Below are positions 9,259-18,892 of a stretch of 56,776 nt of DNA, in pieces. The DNA lies in NCBI RefSeq assembly GCF_030680185.1, contig NZ_JAUXVZ010000009.1:1-56776 (forward strand), given 5' to 3'. Position 1 is the first letter of the stretch, and every line of letters begins with the position of its first letter. Made by a program: the position numbers and the translations under genes. This stretch comes from Phenylobacterium sp. (GTDB taxonomy: Bacteria; Pseudomonadota; Alphaproteobacteria; Caulobacterales; Caulobacteraceae). Under the pieces are notes generated by a model. That model worked only from the letters and a program-made list of their open reading frames with translations, was not told where the DNA came from and made no database searches.

Positions 9259-9918
9259 CTACTGCACGCTATGGGGCGCGCCATCGTCGTCCTCCAGGGC
9301 GTCGATCTCCAGCAGCGCCGTCAGGGTCCGTATGCGGGCGGCCAGGGTCTCGGCCTCAAGCAGGGCCTGCTTTTCCGAGGGCTCGAAGGGCAGGCCCATG
9401 GTCAGGCTGGTGACCAGCGGCTCGATGGGCGCGGTCAGGGCGGTCTCGTCGTCCACGTCCAGCTCACGGCGGTTGAGATAGCGCTTCAGCGCCTTGGCGA
9501 ACCGCTCACGGTCCATCTCCGGGGCGTCCTGGTTTTCCGGCGACAGGTCGGGCTCGAACGCAGCGAAATCCACCCGCACCTGGCGATAGGGCGTGCGCGC
9601 CGAAATCTCCTCGCCGACCGCGAAGCGGCAGACCCCGGTCAGGGTGATCAGATAGCGACCGTCCGAGGTTTCGGCGAAGCTCGTGATCCGTCCGGCGCAG
9701 CCGACGCTGGTCAGATTGGGCCGCGAGCGTTCGCCCCCGGCGCGGGTCTGGATCATGCCGATGACCCGGTCCCCGGCCATGGCGTCGTCCACCATGTTCA
9801 GGTAGCGCGGCTCGAACACCTGCAGCGGCAGTTCGCCGCCGGGCAGCAGTATGGCGCCGTCCAGGGGGAAGATGGGAATGATCTGCGGCAGGTCCGCCGT
9901 CCGCCGGTAGCCCGGCAT
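9259..9918 (-). CDS. LON peptidase substrate-binding domain protein
   Basis: A 219-residue stand-alone Lon N-terminal domain protein without ATPase or protease parts. The diagnostic segment is [30 protein letters not shown] (residues about 14-43), followed by IGMIQTR and the strand-rich [12 protein letters not shown]. The start at 9918 leaves a 16-base gap from the thioredoxin gene, and the order trx, lon-domain, trm112 suggests one protein-quality-control operon. Its partner is unknown. Confidence 0.93.
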   Translation of the reverse strand: MPGYRRTADLPQIIPIFPLDGAILLPGGELPLQVFEPRYLNMVDDAMAGDRVIGMIQTRAGGERSRPNLTSVGCAGRITSFAETSDGRYLITLTGVCRFAVGEEISARTPYRQVRVDFAAFEPDLSPENQDAPEMDRERFAKALKRYLNRRELDVDDETALTAPIEPLVTSLTMGLPFEPSEKQALLEAETLAARIRTLTALLEIDALEDDDGAPHSVQ

Positions 9919-9934
9919 CGTCTTCACCTCGCGT

Positions 9935-10831
9935 CTATGAGAACAGGATCGCCGAGAGCCGCTTGCGCCCGCTGCGGGCCACTTCCGAGCCGGGCCCCGC
10001 GGCTTCGAAGATGGTGAGGAGTTGCTTGCGCGCCGCATCGTCATTCCAGGTCCGGTCACGCTCAATGATCTGCAGGAGGTGGTCGGCGGCGGCGTCCATG
10101 CGGCCATGCCCCGCCAGGGCCTTGGCCAGGGCGAGACGGGCCTCATGGTCGTCAGGGTCAGCCGCCAGGCGGGTCTCGAACTCGCCAGTGTCGGAGGGCG
10201 CATCGGCCGCCAGGTTCAGGGCCGCCCGCACGCTGTCGAGATCGGCGTCCTTGGCGCCGGCCGGGGCCATGTCGAGGATCTGCCTGGCGCGGTCGGGCTC
10301 ACCGCCGGCCATGTAGCAGCGGGCCAGGCCGCCCAGGGCCTTCACATTGTCTGGTTCGGCCTGCAGCACCTGGGCGAAGCCCTGGGCCGCCAGGGGGATG
10401 TCGCCCGCCTCAAGGGCGGCCTTGGCCATGTCCAGCATCTCGGCCACGCCGTCGGCCGGGGCCATGGCCGCCAGCTTGTCCACGAAGGCCTTGACCTGGC
10501 TCTCGGGCAGCGCCCCCATGAAACCATCTACGGGGCGGCCGCCAAAGAAGGCGAACACCGCCGGGATCGACTGCACCCGCAGCTGCTCGGCGAAGGCGGG
10601 GTTCTTGTCGATGTCGATCTTGACCAGCTTGACCTTGCCCTTGGCGGCGGTGACCGCCTTTTCCAGGGCCGGGCCGAGTTGCCGGCAGGGACCGCACCAG
10701 GGCGCCCAGAAGTCAACGATGACCGGGGTCTGCTGGCTGGCCTCGACCACATCGGCCATGAAGCTGGCGTCGGTGGCGTCCTTGATCAGGTCGCCCGCGG
10801 GGGCGGCGGCGGTTTCTCCGATAAGGGTCAT
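9935..10831 (-). CDS. CnoX-like thioredoxin with C-terminal TPR region
   Basis: A thioredoxin domain (about residues 30-125) with the active site FWAPWCGPCRQLGP and the cis-Pro segment QSIPAVFAFF is followed by TPR-like helices (EAGDIPLAAQGFAQVLQAEP and later repeats). This is the YbbN/CnoX architecture, known in E. coli as a chaperedoxin cooperating with GroEL. Unlike E. coli YbbN, the full CGPC pair is present, so it should be redox-active. ATG at 10831 is chosen; an in-frame TTG at 10864 is possible. Confidence 0.93.
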   Translation of the reverse strand: MTLIGETAAAPAGDLIKDATDASFMADVVEASQQTPVIVDFWAPWCGPCRQLGPALEKAVTAAKGKVKLVKIDIDKNPAFAEQLRVQSIPAVFAFFGGRPVDGFMGALPESQVKAFVDKLAAMAPADGVAEMLDMAKAALEAGDIPLAAQGFAQVLQAEPDNVKALGGLARCYMAGGEPDRARQILDMAPAGAKDADLDSVRAALNLAADAPSDTGEFETRLAADPDDHEARLALAKALAGHGRMDAAADHLLQIIERDRTWNDDAARKQLLTIFEAAGPGSEVARSGRKRLSAILFS

Positions 10832-10918
10832 GGCGAACTCGTCTTCCTGGTCTGACTTGGGCAACGCGGCAGGCCTAAGATGGTCGCATGGCTCTCCGGC
10901 TTCAACGGAAGGTTTGTG

Positions 10919-11440
10919 TCAGCGCGCGGTTTGCGGCCCCACGACCTCCATCGCCTCGAAGTCCACGATCAGGGGCGTCACCCCCACGGCCGCGAGAAAG
11001 GCCCGCAGGCCGGCCTGATCCACAGCGGTCGTGGCGGTGTTGGTCAGGGGGTGGAAGTTCACCAGCGGCGCCTGCGCCAGCGCCTTGTCGAGCACGAAGG
11101 TCACCTGCCGCTCCACATCGTTCAGCAGGGCGAAGGCGGTGACCGAGCCCGGCGTGACGCCCAGGGTCTCGACCATCAGGGCCTCCCGCCCAAAGGAGAG
11201 CCGGGCCGAGCCGATCACCGTGTGCAGGCGCTTCAGGTCGATCGTGGTCCGGTCGGCGGCCGAGATCAGCCACAGGCGATCCTTGGCGTCCTTGAGGAAC
11301 AGGTTCTTGGTGTGGGCGCCGGGCAGGCCAGCCTTGATCTCCTCGCCCTCCCCCACCCGGAAGACGGCGGGATGATCCACGGTCCTGTGGGCGATCTGGT
11401 GGGCGTCGAGGAAGGCGAGAAGGTCGGCGCGGGTCTTCAT
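10919..11440 (-). CDS. proX: Prolyl-tRNA deacylase (ProX/YbaK family)
   Basis: A free-standing trans-editing domain that hydrolyses mischarged Ala-tRNA(Pro) or a related species, 173 residues. Visible family motifs are [14 protein letters not shown] near 18-31, [20 protein letters not shown] near 41-60, and [14 protein letters not shown] near the end of the fold. It lies 87 bases upstream of the thioredoxin gene on the same strand. ProX versus another INS-superfamily editing protein cannot be fully separated by eye. Confidence 0.88.
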   Translation of the reverse strand: MKTRADLLAFLDAHQIAHRTVDHPAVFRVGEGEEIKAGLPGAHTKNLFLKDAKDRLWLISAADRTTIDLKRLHTVIGSARLSFGREALMVETLGVTPGSVTAFALLNDVERQVTFVLDKALAQAPLVNFHPLTNTATTAVDQAGLRAFLAAVGVTPLIVDFEAMEVVGPQTAR

Positions 11441-11551
11441 GACCCCCTCATAAGGCGACCCAGCCCATCGTGGAACTGGACGCGGCCACGGGCGGCTGGC
11501 TAGAGCAGGGTGTGGCCGGCCCGCGGCCCTCGTCGAAAGGTTGGACGCCCC

Positions 11552-12295
11552 ATGGAGCTCGAGTGCTATCCCACCGCAGACCGGCCGCCGGAGATCGTGC
11601 CGGGCCGTCCGCAGCGCGCCTGGATGGAGCATTTCGCTGACCGCCATCCCTATCGCTGCCTGCCGCTCACCATGGCCAACACCACCGGCTGGGAAATTCT
11701 CTGCCCCATGGGGTTCAGCGCAGAGTGGAATGGCGGCAACTTCCAGGAAGACATCGTCCTGCGGCCGGACAACCCGCACCCGGATTTCCACAACTTCGCC
11801 AAGTCGCACTTCAGCCACGGGGTGCTGACCTTCCATCCGGGCTACCTGTTCCGCACGCCGCCCGGCTGGTCGATGATGGCCCAGGGGCCGCCCAATCACG
11901 TCAAGGACGGCATCCAGCCCCTGGCGGGCCTCGTAGAGACCGACTGGCTGCCCTTCCCCTTCACCATGAACTGGATCTTCACCCGCCCTGGCCGGGTGCA
12001 GTTCCGCAAGGGCGAGCCCTTCTGCTTCATCACCCTGGTGCAGGACAAACCCCTGGCCGAGTTTCAGCCGGTGATCCGCCCGCTCGCGCGCAACGCCGAT
12101 CTGCTCGGCCAGTACACCGCCTGGGAGAAGCACCGCACCGAATTCAACGCCAAGATTTTCCGCGCCGACCCCGAAGCCACCAAGGAGGCCTGGCAGCGCT
12201 ACTACTTCCGCGGCGAGTTCCCTGACGCCGTCGCCGAGGCGCCCAAGGACCACGTCAACAAGCGCCGGTTGAAAGCCCCGAAATTCGGCGGCTAG
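11552..12295 (+). CDS. DUF6065-like conserved protein
   Basis: A 247-residue protein that appears to belong to the DUF6065 family. It has no signal peptide or membrane segment and is rich in aromatic residues ([52 protein letters not shown]). The conserved Trp/Gly-Pro motifs suggest a compact sheet fold of unknown function. ATG at 11552 is chosen over upstream in-frame codons because GAAAGG lies 11 bases before it. It diverges from proX and precedes the tRNA gene. Confidence 0.8.
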   Translation: MELECYPTADRPPEIVPGRPQRAWMEHFADRHPYRCLPLTMANTTGWEILCPMGFSAEWNGGNFQEDIVLRPDNPHPDFHNFAKSHFSHGVLTFHPGYLFRTPPGWSMMAQGPPNHVKDGIQPLAGLVETDWLPFPFTMNWIFTRPGRVQFRKGEPFCFITLVQDKPLAEFQPVIRPLARNADLLGQYTAWEKHRTEFNAKIFRADPEATKEAWQRYYFRGEFPDAVAEAPKDHVNKRRLKAPKFGG

Positions 12296-12376
12296 GCCGC
12301 TTGCCAAGGCCAGTGACGTCTGCCATAAGCCCGCTCTCGATTTTCGGGGGCGGCCAACCGGTCGGCATCGAAAAGC

Positions 12377-12451
12377 GCGGGCGTAGCTCAGTGGTAGAGC
12401 ACAACCTTGCCAAGGTTGGGGTCGAGAGTTCGAATCTCTTCGCCCGCTCCA
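12377..12451 (+). tRNA. tRNA-Gly (GCC)
   Basis: A complete cloverleaf of 75 bases. The acceptor stem is GCGGGCG/CGCCCGC, the D arm has GCTCAGTGGTAGAGC, the anticodon stem is CAACC/GGTTG with loop TTGCCAA (anticodon GCC at 12409-12411), and the T arm is GAGAGTTCGAATCTC. The discriminator T and CCA are encoded. Confidence 0.98.
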
Positions 12452-12478
12452 ATTCCCCTCGGGGTCTTGCAGCGAAAC

Positions 12479-12509
12479 AAAAAAGCGGCCCCTGGCGGGC
12501 CGCTTTTTT
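12479..12509 (+). terminator. Rho-independent terminator after tRNA-Gly
   Basis: Stem of 13 base pairs, AAAAAAGCGGCCC pairing with GGGCCGCTTTTTT, around a five-base loop, with the T run immediately after the GC core. It lies 27 bases after the tRNA. Confidence 0.92.
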
Positions 12510-12653
12510 GTCTTTGGCGACACCCTTTCTCGGCGCCGGATTTAAGTCCGTGATCGCCCCGCGCCCTGCAACCAAGGGCGCTCTTGCAGCATTTTCACCT
12601 GTGAGGCTCCCGTCGCTGCGGCGGGGACCACTTGAGATGACGGAGGTCCTGCA

Positions 12654-12851
12654 ATGACCGATCAGCGCAACGACAATGACCCGAACGGCCCGAGCTCGCG
12701 CCCGGCCCAGCCCCTGGCCGAGGGCCAGAAGCCCGACCAGCTGAACAAGGACGACCGAAAGGCCGAAACCCGCCAGGAAGCCCTGGTGGACGAAGCTGTG
12801 GAGGAGACCTTCCCCGCCAGCGACCCGATCTCGCCCAAGCACATCACCTGA
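12654..12851 (+). CDS. Small conserved acidic protein with ETFPASDP motif
   Basis: A 65-residue, very hydrophilic protein, probably largely disordered. It ends in VDEAVEETFPASDPISPKH, a motif I recognise from small hypothetical proteins of many Alpha- and Betaproteobacteria; no function is known. A GGAGG sequence lies a few bases before the ATG, and a strong terminator follows 24 bases after the stop, so it looks like a single-gene unit. Confidence 0.82.
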   Translation: MTDQRNDNDPNGPSSRPAQPLAEGQKPDQLNKDDRKAETRQEALVDEAVEETFPASDPISPKHIT

Positions 12852-12875
12852 GCCTGGCCTGAAGGATCGAAACGA

Positions 12876-12912
12876 AAACGGGGGCGGACCAGCTGGTCCG
12901 CCCCCGTTTGTT
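12876..12912 (+). terminator. Rho-independent terminator
   Basis: Perfect 15-base-pair stem AAACGGGGGCGGACC / GGTCCGCCCCCGTTT with an AGCT loop, followed by GTTTG. The A run before it and the T run after it make it potentially bidirectional, serving also the minus-strand lipoprotein gene that ends at 12938. Confidence 0.88.
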
Positions 12913-12937
12913 TGTCAGGTCCGCGCGGGCGCTGGGC

Positions 12938-13513
12938 TCAGGGCGCCGGCCGCACGATCCGGGGCGCGAGGTTCTCGAGCACCGCCCGGGCGTCAAAGGC
13001 GTTGGGGTCCCCCGGCGCCTTGGGTCCGCGATACATCACGATCTCGGCCGTGGCCTCGAACCGCTCCACCGTGCGCACGTCCATACGGTCGGCGAAGAAG
13101 GGGTCGCCGAAATACGGGTCCCAGGTGCGCCAGCTATAGGCCGAGTAATAGCGCCAGTGGGGCCGCCAATAGGCGTAGCTGGGGCCGTACCAGGGGCTGT
13201 AGAAGGGGTCGGGCTGCACATAGGTCCGCGCGTCGCGGTCGGTGGCGCGGGTGACGATGGAAAAGCCGTCATAGCCCTGCTGCACCGTCAGTTCGGCGGC
13301 GCGATAGAGAAGATAACCCTCGACCGTCTCGCGGCCGGTCATGCTGTTGCCCGCGAAGCTCACCCGCCAGCGGTCGGGCTCAACCCGCATCTCCGAATAG
13401 CCGCCGGACACCGAGGCGCCAGGGAGATTGGGTTGATAAGGGGTCGCCGTGGCGCAGGCGCTGAGCCCGGCCACAAGGGCGAGCGCAGCCATCGGCCCCA
13501 GAAGTCGCTTCAT
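12938..13513 (-). CDS. CC0125/CC1285 family lipoprotein
   Basis: A 191-residue outer-membrane or periplasmic lipoprotein. The signal peptide MKRLLGPMAALALVAGLSAC ends in a lipobox (L-S-A-C). The mature part has the family pattern YQPNLPGASVSGGYSEMRVEPDRWRVSFAGN, then FLLYRAAEL-like and a Tyr/Trp-rich middle (PFYSPWYGPSYAYWRPHWRY). Several Caulobacter paralogues exist; their role is unknown. Its start is set by AAAGGAACGAAG just upstream. Confidence 0.9.
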   Translation of the reverse strand: MKRLLGPMAALALVAGLSACATATPYQPNLPGASVSGGYSEMRVEPDRWRVSFAGNSMTGRETVEGYLLYRAAELTVQQGYDGFSIVTRATDRDARTYVQPDPFYSPWYGPSYAYWRPHWRYYSAYSWRTWDPYFGDPFFADRMDVRTVERFEATAEIVMYRGPKAPGDPNAFDARAVLENLAPRIVRPAP

Positions 13514-13838
13514 TTTCGCTTCGTTCCTTTGACTGAGAACATCCCTCGAACAGAAGGCGTCATGATGGGTCAACACCGTGACCCAAATATGGTTTCGCTC
13601 AAGGGCTTAGGCGATCTGGCAATAGACTCCGGTCAAATCGACGGTGAACTCTTCGTGACGCGCAACCCTTGGGCGAACGGCTATTCCACGCCCGTTTCGG
13701 GAGCCAAGTTTCAGGCGTCGGGGTGACTTTAGGCTGGTGAGCCGCGACGCCGCGGAATCTGTCTTGTACAATTCAGCTAATTCCTATTGAGACACTAGAG
13801 TACAGTGTCCGAAGGTTGACCACACGGGGGCGTCGCAC
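13514..13838. other. Intergenic region between divergent genes
   Basis: 325 bases without a convincing gene. It is visibly more A/T-rich than its surroundings (13,585-13,820). It contains a dyad GACACT-N7-AGTGTC at 13791-13809, 30 bases before the transporter start, and TTGACC-like and TTGTAC-like hexamers that could be promoter elements. No RNA gene is recognisable. Confidence 0.6.
13791..13809. promoter_or_regulatory. Dyad symmetric element upstream of TauE/SafE gene
   Basis: GACACT and AGTGTC half-sites separated by seven bases, centred about 39 bases before the GTG start at 13839. This is a plausible operator position; the binding protein is unknown. Confidence 0.4.
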
Positions 13839-14609
13839 GTGGTTTCAGATTTCCTTCTTTTCGCCGCGGTGGGGTTCGGCGCCCAGTTGGTCGATGGCGC
13901 CCTGGGCATGGCCTATGGGGTGGTCTCCACTACCAGCCTGCTGGCCATGGGCGTCACGCCGGCCAACGCTTCGGCCAGCGTTCATGCCGCCAAGGTGTTC
14001 ACCGGCGCGGCCTCGGCGCTCTCGCATGTGGCGCACAAGAACATCAGCTGGCGGCTCCTGGGCCTGCTGGCCGCGGGCGGGGTCGTCGGCGGGATCGCCG
14101 GCACCTATCTGCTCACCTCGATCGACGGGGAGAAGATCAAGCCCTTCGTGGTCTCGTGGCTGGGCCTGATGGGCCTGGTCATCCTCTACCGGGCCTGGAA
14201 GGGCGTGCGGCCCAAGCCCTTCTCCTGGAAGAGCCCCCTGCCGCTGGGCGTGGTCGGCGGCTTCTTCGACGCCGTGGGCGGCGGCGGTTGGGGGCCGGTG
14301 GTCACCTCCACCCTGCTGGGTTCGGGCGCCGACCCGCGCAAGGCCATCGGCACGACCAACGCTGCGGAATTTTTCGTGGCCTCAGCGGTCTCGGCGGCCT
14401 TCCTGTCGGCGCTGCTGTCGGGGCACTGGGAAACCGAAGGCCTGCGCGACCACCTGTCGTCGGTGCTGGGTCTGATCGCCGGCGGCATCGTGGCCGCGCC
14501 CCTGGCGGGCTGGATGACCAAGGTCCTGCCAATCCGCGCCCTGACCTGGATCGTCGGCGTGCTGGTCACCGGCCTGGCGGCGTGGCAGGCGGTGGTCCTC
14601 TTCCTCTGA
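13839..14609 (+). CDS. TauE/SafE family sulfite/organosulfonate exporter
   Basis: Inner-membrane exporter of the TSUP family, 256 residues with about eight hydrophobic segments. The two-fold repeat is visible: GFGAQLVDGALGMAYGVVSTTSLL near residues 12-35 and GVVGGFFDAVGGGGWGPVVTSTLL near 138-161, each with the Gly/Asp-rich loop typical of the family. The start is GTG. The substrate (sulfite, sulfoacetate or another anion) cannot be told from sequence, and no sulfur-metabolism gene is adjacent. Confidence 0.92.
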   Translation: MVSDFLLFAAVGFGAQLVDGALGMAYGVVSTTSLLAMGVTPANASASVHAAKVFTGAASALSHVAHKNISWRLLGLLAAGGVVGGIAGTYLLTSIDGEKIKPFVVSWLGLMGLVILYRAWKGVRPKPFSWKSPLPLGVVGGFFDAVGGGGWGPVVTSTLLGSGADPRKAIGTTNAAEFFVASAVSAAFLSALLSGHWETEGLRDHLSSVLGLIAGGIVAAPLAGWMTKVLPIRALTWIVGVLVTGLAAWQAVVLFL

Positions 14610-14642
14610 GGCCCGCCAGCCTGCGCGGCGCCGGCCGGCGGC

Positions 14643-15047
14643 TCAGGCGCCGATCACCACCAGGGTCCAGATGATGCGACCCGCGGCGCCGAACAGCAGC
14701 ACGGCGGCCGCCAGGGCCTGGATCAGGAAGCCGAGCTCGCGCTTGCCAGGATCGGCCACATAGCCGAGGGCGTAGAGCACGCGGCCGACGATCCAGACCA
14801 CGCCCAGGCCCGCGGCGATCAGGTCATTCCAGTAGATGGCGAACAGCCACAGGGCCGGCAGGAAGATGGGCAGCCATTCCAGGGTGTTGGCCTGCACCCG
14901 GACATGTCGCTCCAGGATCGGATCGCCGGTCATGGCCGGCGCCTGCACGCCCGAGACGCGGCGGGCCTGGCCGACCCTCACGCCCATCCAGAGATAGACC
15001 AGTATGGCGGCGATGGTGACCAGCGCGACCCAGCTGTGCGGACCCAT
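14643..15047 (-). CDS. MAPEG family membrane protein
   Basis: A 134-residue four-helix integral membrane protein of the MAPEG (membrane-associated eicosanoid/glutathione) superfamily. Helix 1 starts at HSWVALVTIAAILVYLWMGV. The family signature is ERHVRVQANTLEWLPIFLPALWLF (about 46-69), and a later helix has VGRVLYALGYVADPGKRELGF. Bacterial members are poorly characterised; glutathione use is not shown here. Confidence 0.92.
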   Translation of the reverse strand: MGPHSWVALVTIAAILVYLWMGVRVGQARRVSGVQAPAMTGDPILERHVRVQANTLEWLPIFLPALWLFAIYWNDLIAAGLGVVWIVGRVLYALGYVADPGKRELGFLIQALAAAVLLFGAAGRIIWTLVVIGA

Positions 15048-15227
15048 GGCGAATTCCCCCTCTTATGTGCGCAAGCTGCGCTTTAGGCCGGAGCTTGGCA
15101 CGGGCCAGGGGGGATGGGAACTCTGGCCGGAGGTCGCGGCCCATGTCGTGGCGCCGGAGGAGGTGCGCCGATGCTCCATCGACGCCCTCGCAAGCCGGCG
15201 GTTTCGCTGGGCGGACTTGCGGCCGCG
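15048..15227. other. 180-base gap upstream of MAPEG gene
   Basis: Separates the MAPEG gene start from the argG stop; both genes are on the minus strand. I see no credible gene, repeat or canonical terminator here. Confidence 0.4.
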
Positions 15228-16460
15228 CTAGCGCCCCCGGCGGTCGCGCTTGGCCGTGCCGCGCAGGCGCAGGGCGTTGAGCTTGATGAAGCCGGCCGCG
15301 TCCCGCTGGTCGTAGGCCACCTTGCCCTCTTCGAAGGTGACCAGCTCCTGGTCGTACAGGGAATAGGGGCTGGAGCGGCCGATGACGGTGACATTGCCCT
15401 TGTACAGCTTCACCCGCACCTGACCCGACACATGGGCCTGGGAGTGGTCGATGGCCGCTTGCAGCATCTCGCGCTCGGGGCTGAACCAGAAGCCGTTATA
15501 GATCAGCTCCGCATAGCGGGGCATCAGCTCGTCCTTCAGGTGCGCGGCGCCCCGGTCCAGAGTGATGGACTCGATCCCCCGGTGGGCGGCCAGCAGGATC
15601 GTGCCGCCCGGCGTCTCATAGACGCCGCGGGACTTCATGCCGACAAAGCGGTTCTCGACCAGGTCCAGGCGGCCGACCCCGTTGTCGTGGCCCAGCTGGT
15701 TCAGCCGGGTCAGCAGGGCGGCCGGCGACAGGGCTTCGCCGTCGATGGCGATGGCGTCGCCCTTCTCGAAGTCGATGGTGATGACGGTGGCCTTGTCCGG
15801 CGCATCCTCGGGCGAGAGGGTGCGCATATGGACGAATTCCGGCGCCTCGACCGCCGGGTCCTCCAGCACCTTGCCCTCGGAGGAGGAGTGCAGGAGGTTG
15901 GCGTCGACGCTGAAGGGCGCCTCGCCGCGCTTGTCCTTGGTGATCTTGATCTGGTGCTTCTCGGCGAAGTCCAGCAGGGCCTCGCGGCTCTTGAAGTCCC
16001 ACTCCCGCCAAGGGGCGATCACATGGATGTCGGGCTCCAGCGCATAGTAGCCGAGCTCGAAACGGACCTGGTCGTTGCCCTTGCCGGTAGCCCCGTGGCT
16101 GACGGCGTCGGCGCCGGTCATCCGGGCGATCTCGATCTGCCGCTTGGCGATCAAGGGCCGCGCAATCGAGGTGCCCAGCAGGTACTGGCCCTCATAGACC
16201 GTGTTGGCCCGGAACATCGGGAACACGAAGTCGCGCACGAACTCCTCGCGGACGTCCTCGATGAAGATGTTCTCGGGCTTGACGCCGGCGGCCAGGGCCT
16301 TGGCCCGCGCCGGTTCGATCTCTTCACCCTGGCCAAGGTCGGCGGTGAAGGTGACCACCTCGGCGCCGTATTCGGTCTGCAGCCACTTCAGGATGATCGA
16401 GGTGTCCAGGCCGCCGGAATAGGCGAGGACGACTTTCTTGATCGGCTTATCGGCGGCCAT
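15228..16460 (-). CDS. argG: Argininosuccinate synthase
   Basis: ATP-dependent ligation of citrulline and aspartate, the penultimate step of arginine synthesis. The 410-residue protein has the P-loop [19 protein letters not shown] at residues 9-27, [14 protein letters not shown] near 120 for citrulline/aspartate binding, and the family segment [13 protein letters not shown] near 180. The length is normal for the short bacterial type. It is a lone gene with no arg neighbour in view. Confidence 0.97.
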   Translation of the reverse strand: MAADKPIKKVVLAYSGGLDTSIILKWLQTEYGAEVVTFTADLGQGEEIEPARAKALAAGVKPENIFIEDVREEFVRDFVFPMFRANTVYEGQYLLGTSIARPLIAKRQIEIARMTGADAVSHGATGKGNDQVRFELGYYALEPDIHVIAPWREWDFKSREALLDFAEKHQIKITKDKRGEAPFSVDANLLHSSSEGKVLEDPAVEAPEFVHMRTLSPEDAPDKATVITIDFEKGDAIAIDGEALSPAALLTRLNQLGHDNGVGRLDLVENRFVGMKSRGVYETPGGTILLAAHRGIESITLDRGAAHLKDELMPRYAELIYNGFWFSPEREMLQAAIDHSQAHVSGQVRVKLYKGNVTVIGRSSPYSLYDQELVTFEEGKVAYDQRDAAGFIKLNALRLRGTAKRDRRGR

Positions 16461-16530
16461 GGGGCGCAGTCTTTCGAGGAGCAGGAGGGAAGGAAACAGG
16501 CGCGGCTTTAAGGGCGAAAGGGGCGTCCGT

Positions 16531-16896
16531 TCAAGACCTAAGCGCGCCTTCCTGGTCCAGCTGGGCCAGGGCGGCGCTCAGCCAGCGCAGGTGAACCAGG
16601 GCGAACAGGCCCGCCAGAGTGGCGCGGACGCCGAACAGGATCAGGGCCTCGGGCGTCCCGGGCGGGGTCGCCCGGTTCTGGCCCAGCAGGAGCAGGCTGA
16701 TCAGAAAGCCGAGGGTGGGGACCAGCAGCAGGGCGATATTGCGCTTGAGCCGCAGGACCGGCCGGCCGTCCCGGGCGAACTGCATCGGCAGGGTGGTCTG
16801 CGGGTCGATCCGCTTCCAGGCGCCGCGCGACGCGCTGGCCATGATCGAGAGGGAGAGAATCCAAAGGGCGTCGCCCACAATGCCCAGCCAGTTCAT
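16531..16896 (-). CDS. Small integral membrane protein of unknown function
   Basis: A 121-residue protein with three to four predicted membrane helices ([59 protein letters not shown]). A hydrophilic loop with [13 protein letters not shown] lies between the first two. I do not recognise the family. It lies between argG and kup on the same strand, with gaps of about 70-80 bases, and may be transcribed with kup. Confidence 0.7.
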   Translation of the reverse strand: MNWLGIVGDALWILSLSIMASASRGAWKRIDPQTTLPMQFARDGRPVLRLKRNIALLLVPTLGFLISLLLLGQNRATPPGTPEALILFGVRATLAGLFALVHLRWLSAALAQLDQEGALRS

Positions 16897-16975
16897 GGTC
16901 GATCTCCGCCCCGCAGTGTCGCGCCCGCACCCATGGCGCAGGACGGGCCCCTGAGTCCAGGCCGGCCCACAGGGG

Positions 16976-18892
16976 TCAGACCGTGACCTGGGTGCCCAGC
17001 TCCACCACGCGGCCGGGGGGGATCTTGAAGAAGTCCGTCGGGTTGGCGGCGTTGCGCATCAGATAGATGAACAGGCGGTCCTGCCAGAGCGGCATGCCCG
17101 ACTGCGCCGAGGGCACGACCGAGCGGCGGCCGAGGAAGAAGCTGGTGGCCATGATGTCGAACTTCAGCCCGAGCTTGCGGCAGAGACCCAGCGCCTTGGG
17201 CAGGTTCGGGCTCTCCATGAAGCCGTAGGCCACGGTGACCTTCTTGAAGTCCTCGTTGACCGGCTCGATCTTGATCCGGTCCTCGTCCTTGACCCGCGGG
17301 GTCTCGGTGGTGCGGACGGTGAGAATGACGTTCTTCTCGTGCAGCACCTTGTTGTGCTTGAGATTGTGCATCAGGGCCACCGGCGCGACGTCGGGATCGG
17401 ACGTCAGGAAGATGGCCGTGCCCGGCGCCCGGTGCGGCGCGCGAGCCTTGAGGATTTCGGTCAGCTCGGTCAGCTGGATGCTGTCGCGGCGGGTCTTGTC
17501 GGTGAGGATCTGGGCGCCTCGGGTCCAGGTCCACATGACCAGCACCAGGCCGGCCCCCATGACCAGCGGGAACCAGGCGCCCTGGGGAATCTTCAGCAGG
17601 TTGGACGAGACGAACACCAGGTCGATGAGGCCGAAGGCGCCAGCGGCCAGCGCCGCCTGCCACCACGGGCGCTTCCAAAGGGCGCCGATGATCACGAAGA
17701 ACAGCATGCTGTCGACCAGCATGGAGCCGGTCACGGCGATGCCATAGGCCGCCGCCAGGTTGGACGAGGTCTGGAACATGGCCAGCAGGGCCAGCACGCC
17801 GGCCAGCAGCAGCATGTTCACCTGCGGCACATAGATCTGGCCGGCCAGGGTCTCGCTGGTCCGGCGGATGTCGATCCGCGGCAGCAGGCCCAGCTGCACG
17901 GCCTGTTGGGTGACCGAGAAGGCGCCGGTGATCACTGCCTGGCTGGCGATGACGGTGGCCGCCGTGGCCAGGACCAGGACCGGCCAGAAGGCGAACTCCG
18001 GGATCATCTCGAAGAACGGATTCAGGCGGGCCTCGGGATTGTCGAGCACCAGAGCGCCCTGGCCGAGATAGTTGAGCAGGAGGGCCGGCAGGACGAGGAT
18101 GACCCAGGCGGCGCGGATGGGCCCCTTTCCGAAGTGGCCCATGTCGGCATAGAGCGCCTCCGCCCCGGTGACGGCCAGGAAGACGCTGCCCAGGATGACG
18201 AAGCCCAGGAAGCCGTTGTCGAGCAGGAACAGCACCCCGTAGTGCGGCGAAAGGCCCATCAGGATGCGCGGGTCGTCAAAGATGTGCAGCACGCCCAGGC
18301 CCGCCAGGGTCAGGAACCACAGCGCCGTGATCGGTCCGAAGAAACGCGCCACGCTGGCCGTGCCGCGGGACTGCACCATGAACAGGGCGATCAGGATGCC
18401 GGCCGAGATCGGCAGGACGAACGGGGCCAGCGCCGTGCCCAGGCCCGGCGCCACCTTCAGGCCCTCGACGGCGCTGAGCACCGACAGGGCCGGGGTGATG
18501 ATGCCGTCGGAATAGAACAGGGCGGCGCCGACCATGCCCAGGAAGAAGACCGCGCCGGAGCGGCGGCCCAGGGCGCGGCGGGCCAGGGCCATCAGGGCCA
18601 GGGTGCCCCCCTCGCCCTTGTTGTCGGCCTGCAGCAGGAAGACCACGTATTTCAGCGTGACGATCAGGATCAGCGCCCAAGTGACCAGGGAGACCACCCC
18701 GAACACCGCCAGCTCCTCGGTCCCGCCGCTTCGGGAATGGGCCAGGGCCTCGCGCATGGCGTAGAGCGGGCTGGTGCCAATGTCGCCGAAAACGACGCCG
18801 ACGGAGCCCAGGGCGAGCGCCCAGAAACCGTCCGCCTTGGGGTGGGACGCATCGGAATGCGTCCCTGCAGCCGATGGGTTCGGCTCACTCAT
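16976..18892 (-). CDS. kup: Low-affinity potassium transporter Kup
   Basis: Proton-coupled K+ uptake protein of the KUP/HAK/KT family, 638 residues with about twelve membrane helices. Diagnostic sequences are GSVGVVFGDIGTSPLYAMRE near residues 29-48, DNKGEGGTLALMAL near 90-103, FYSDGIITPALSVLSAVEGL near 125-144, and the soluble C-terminal domain ending FFKIPPGRVVELGTQVTV. ATG at 18892 is chosen over an upstream in-frame codon at 18982. Confidence 0.97.
   Translation of the reverse strand: MSEPNPSAAGTHSDASHPKADGFWALALGSVGVVFGDIGTSPLYAMREALAHSRSGGTEELAVFGVVSLVTWALILIVTLKYVVFLLQADNKGEGGTLALMALARRALGRRSGAVFFLGMVGAALFYSDGIITPALSVLSAVEGLKVAPGLGTALAPFVLPISAGILIALFMVQSRGTASVARFFGPITALWFLTLAGLGVLHIFDDPRILMGLSPHYGVLFLLDNGFLGFVILGSVFLAVTGAEALYADMGHFGKGPIRAAWVILVLPALLLNYLGQGALVLDNPEARLNPFFEMIPEFAFWPVLVLATAATVIASQAVITGAFSVTQQAVQLGLLPRIDIRRTSETLAGQIYVPQVNMLLLAGVLALLAMFQTSSNLAAAYGIAVTGSMLVDSMLFFVIIGALWKRPWWQAALAAGAFGLIDLVFVSSNLLKIPQGAWFPLVMGAGLVLVMWTWTRGAQILTDKTRRDSIQLTELTEILKARAPHRAPGTAIFLTSDPDVAPVALMHNLKHNKVLHEKNVILTVRTTETPRVKDEDRIKIEPVNEDFKKVTVAYGFMESPNLPKALGLCRKLGLKFDIMATSFFLGRRSVVPSAQSGMPLWQDRLFIYLMRNAANPTDFFKIPPGRVVELGTQVTV

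Noticed and set aside
14643..15227. A plus-strand gene in the 15.1-15.2 kb gap before argG
   Set aside because: The available frames are short and lack a ribosome-binding site or any recognisable motif.
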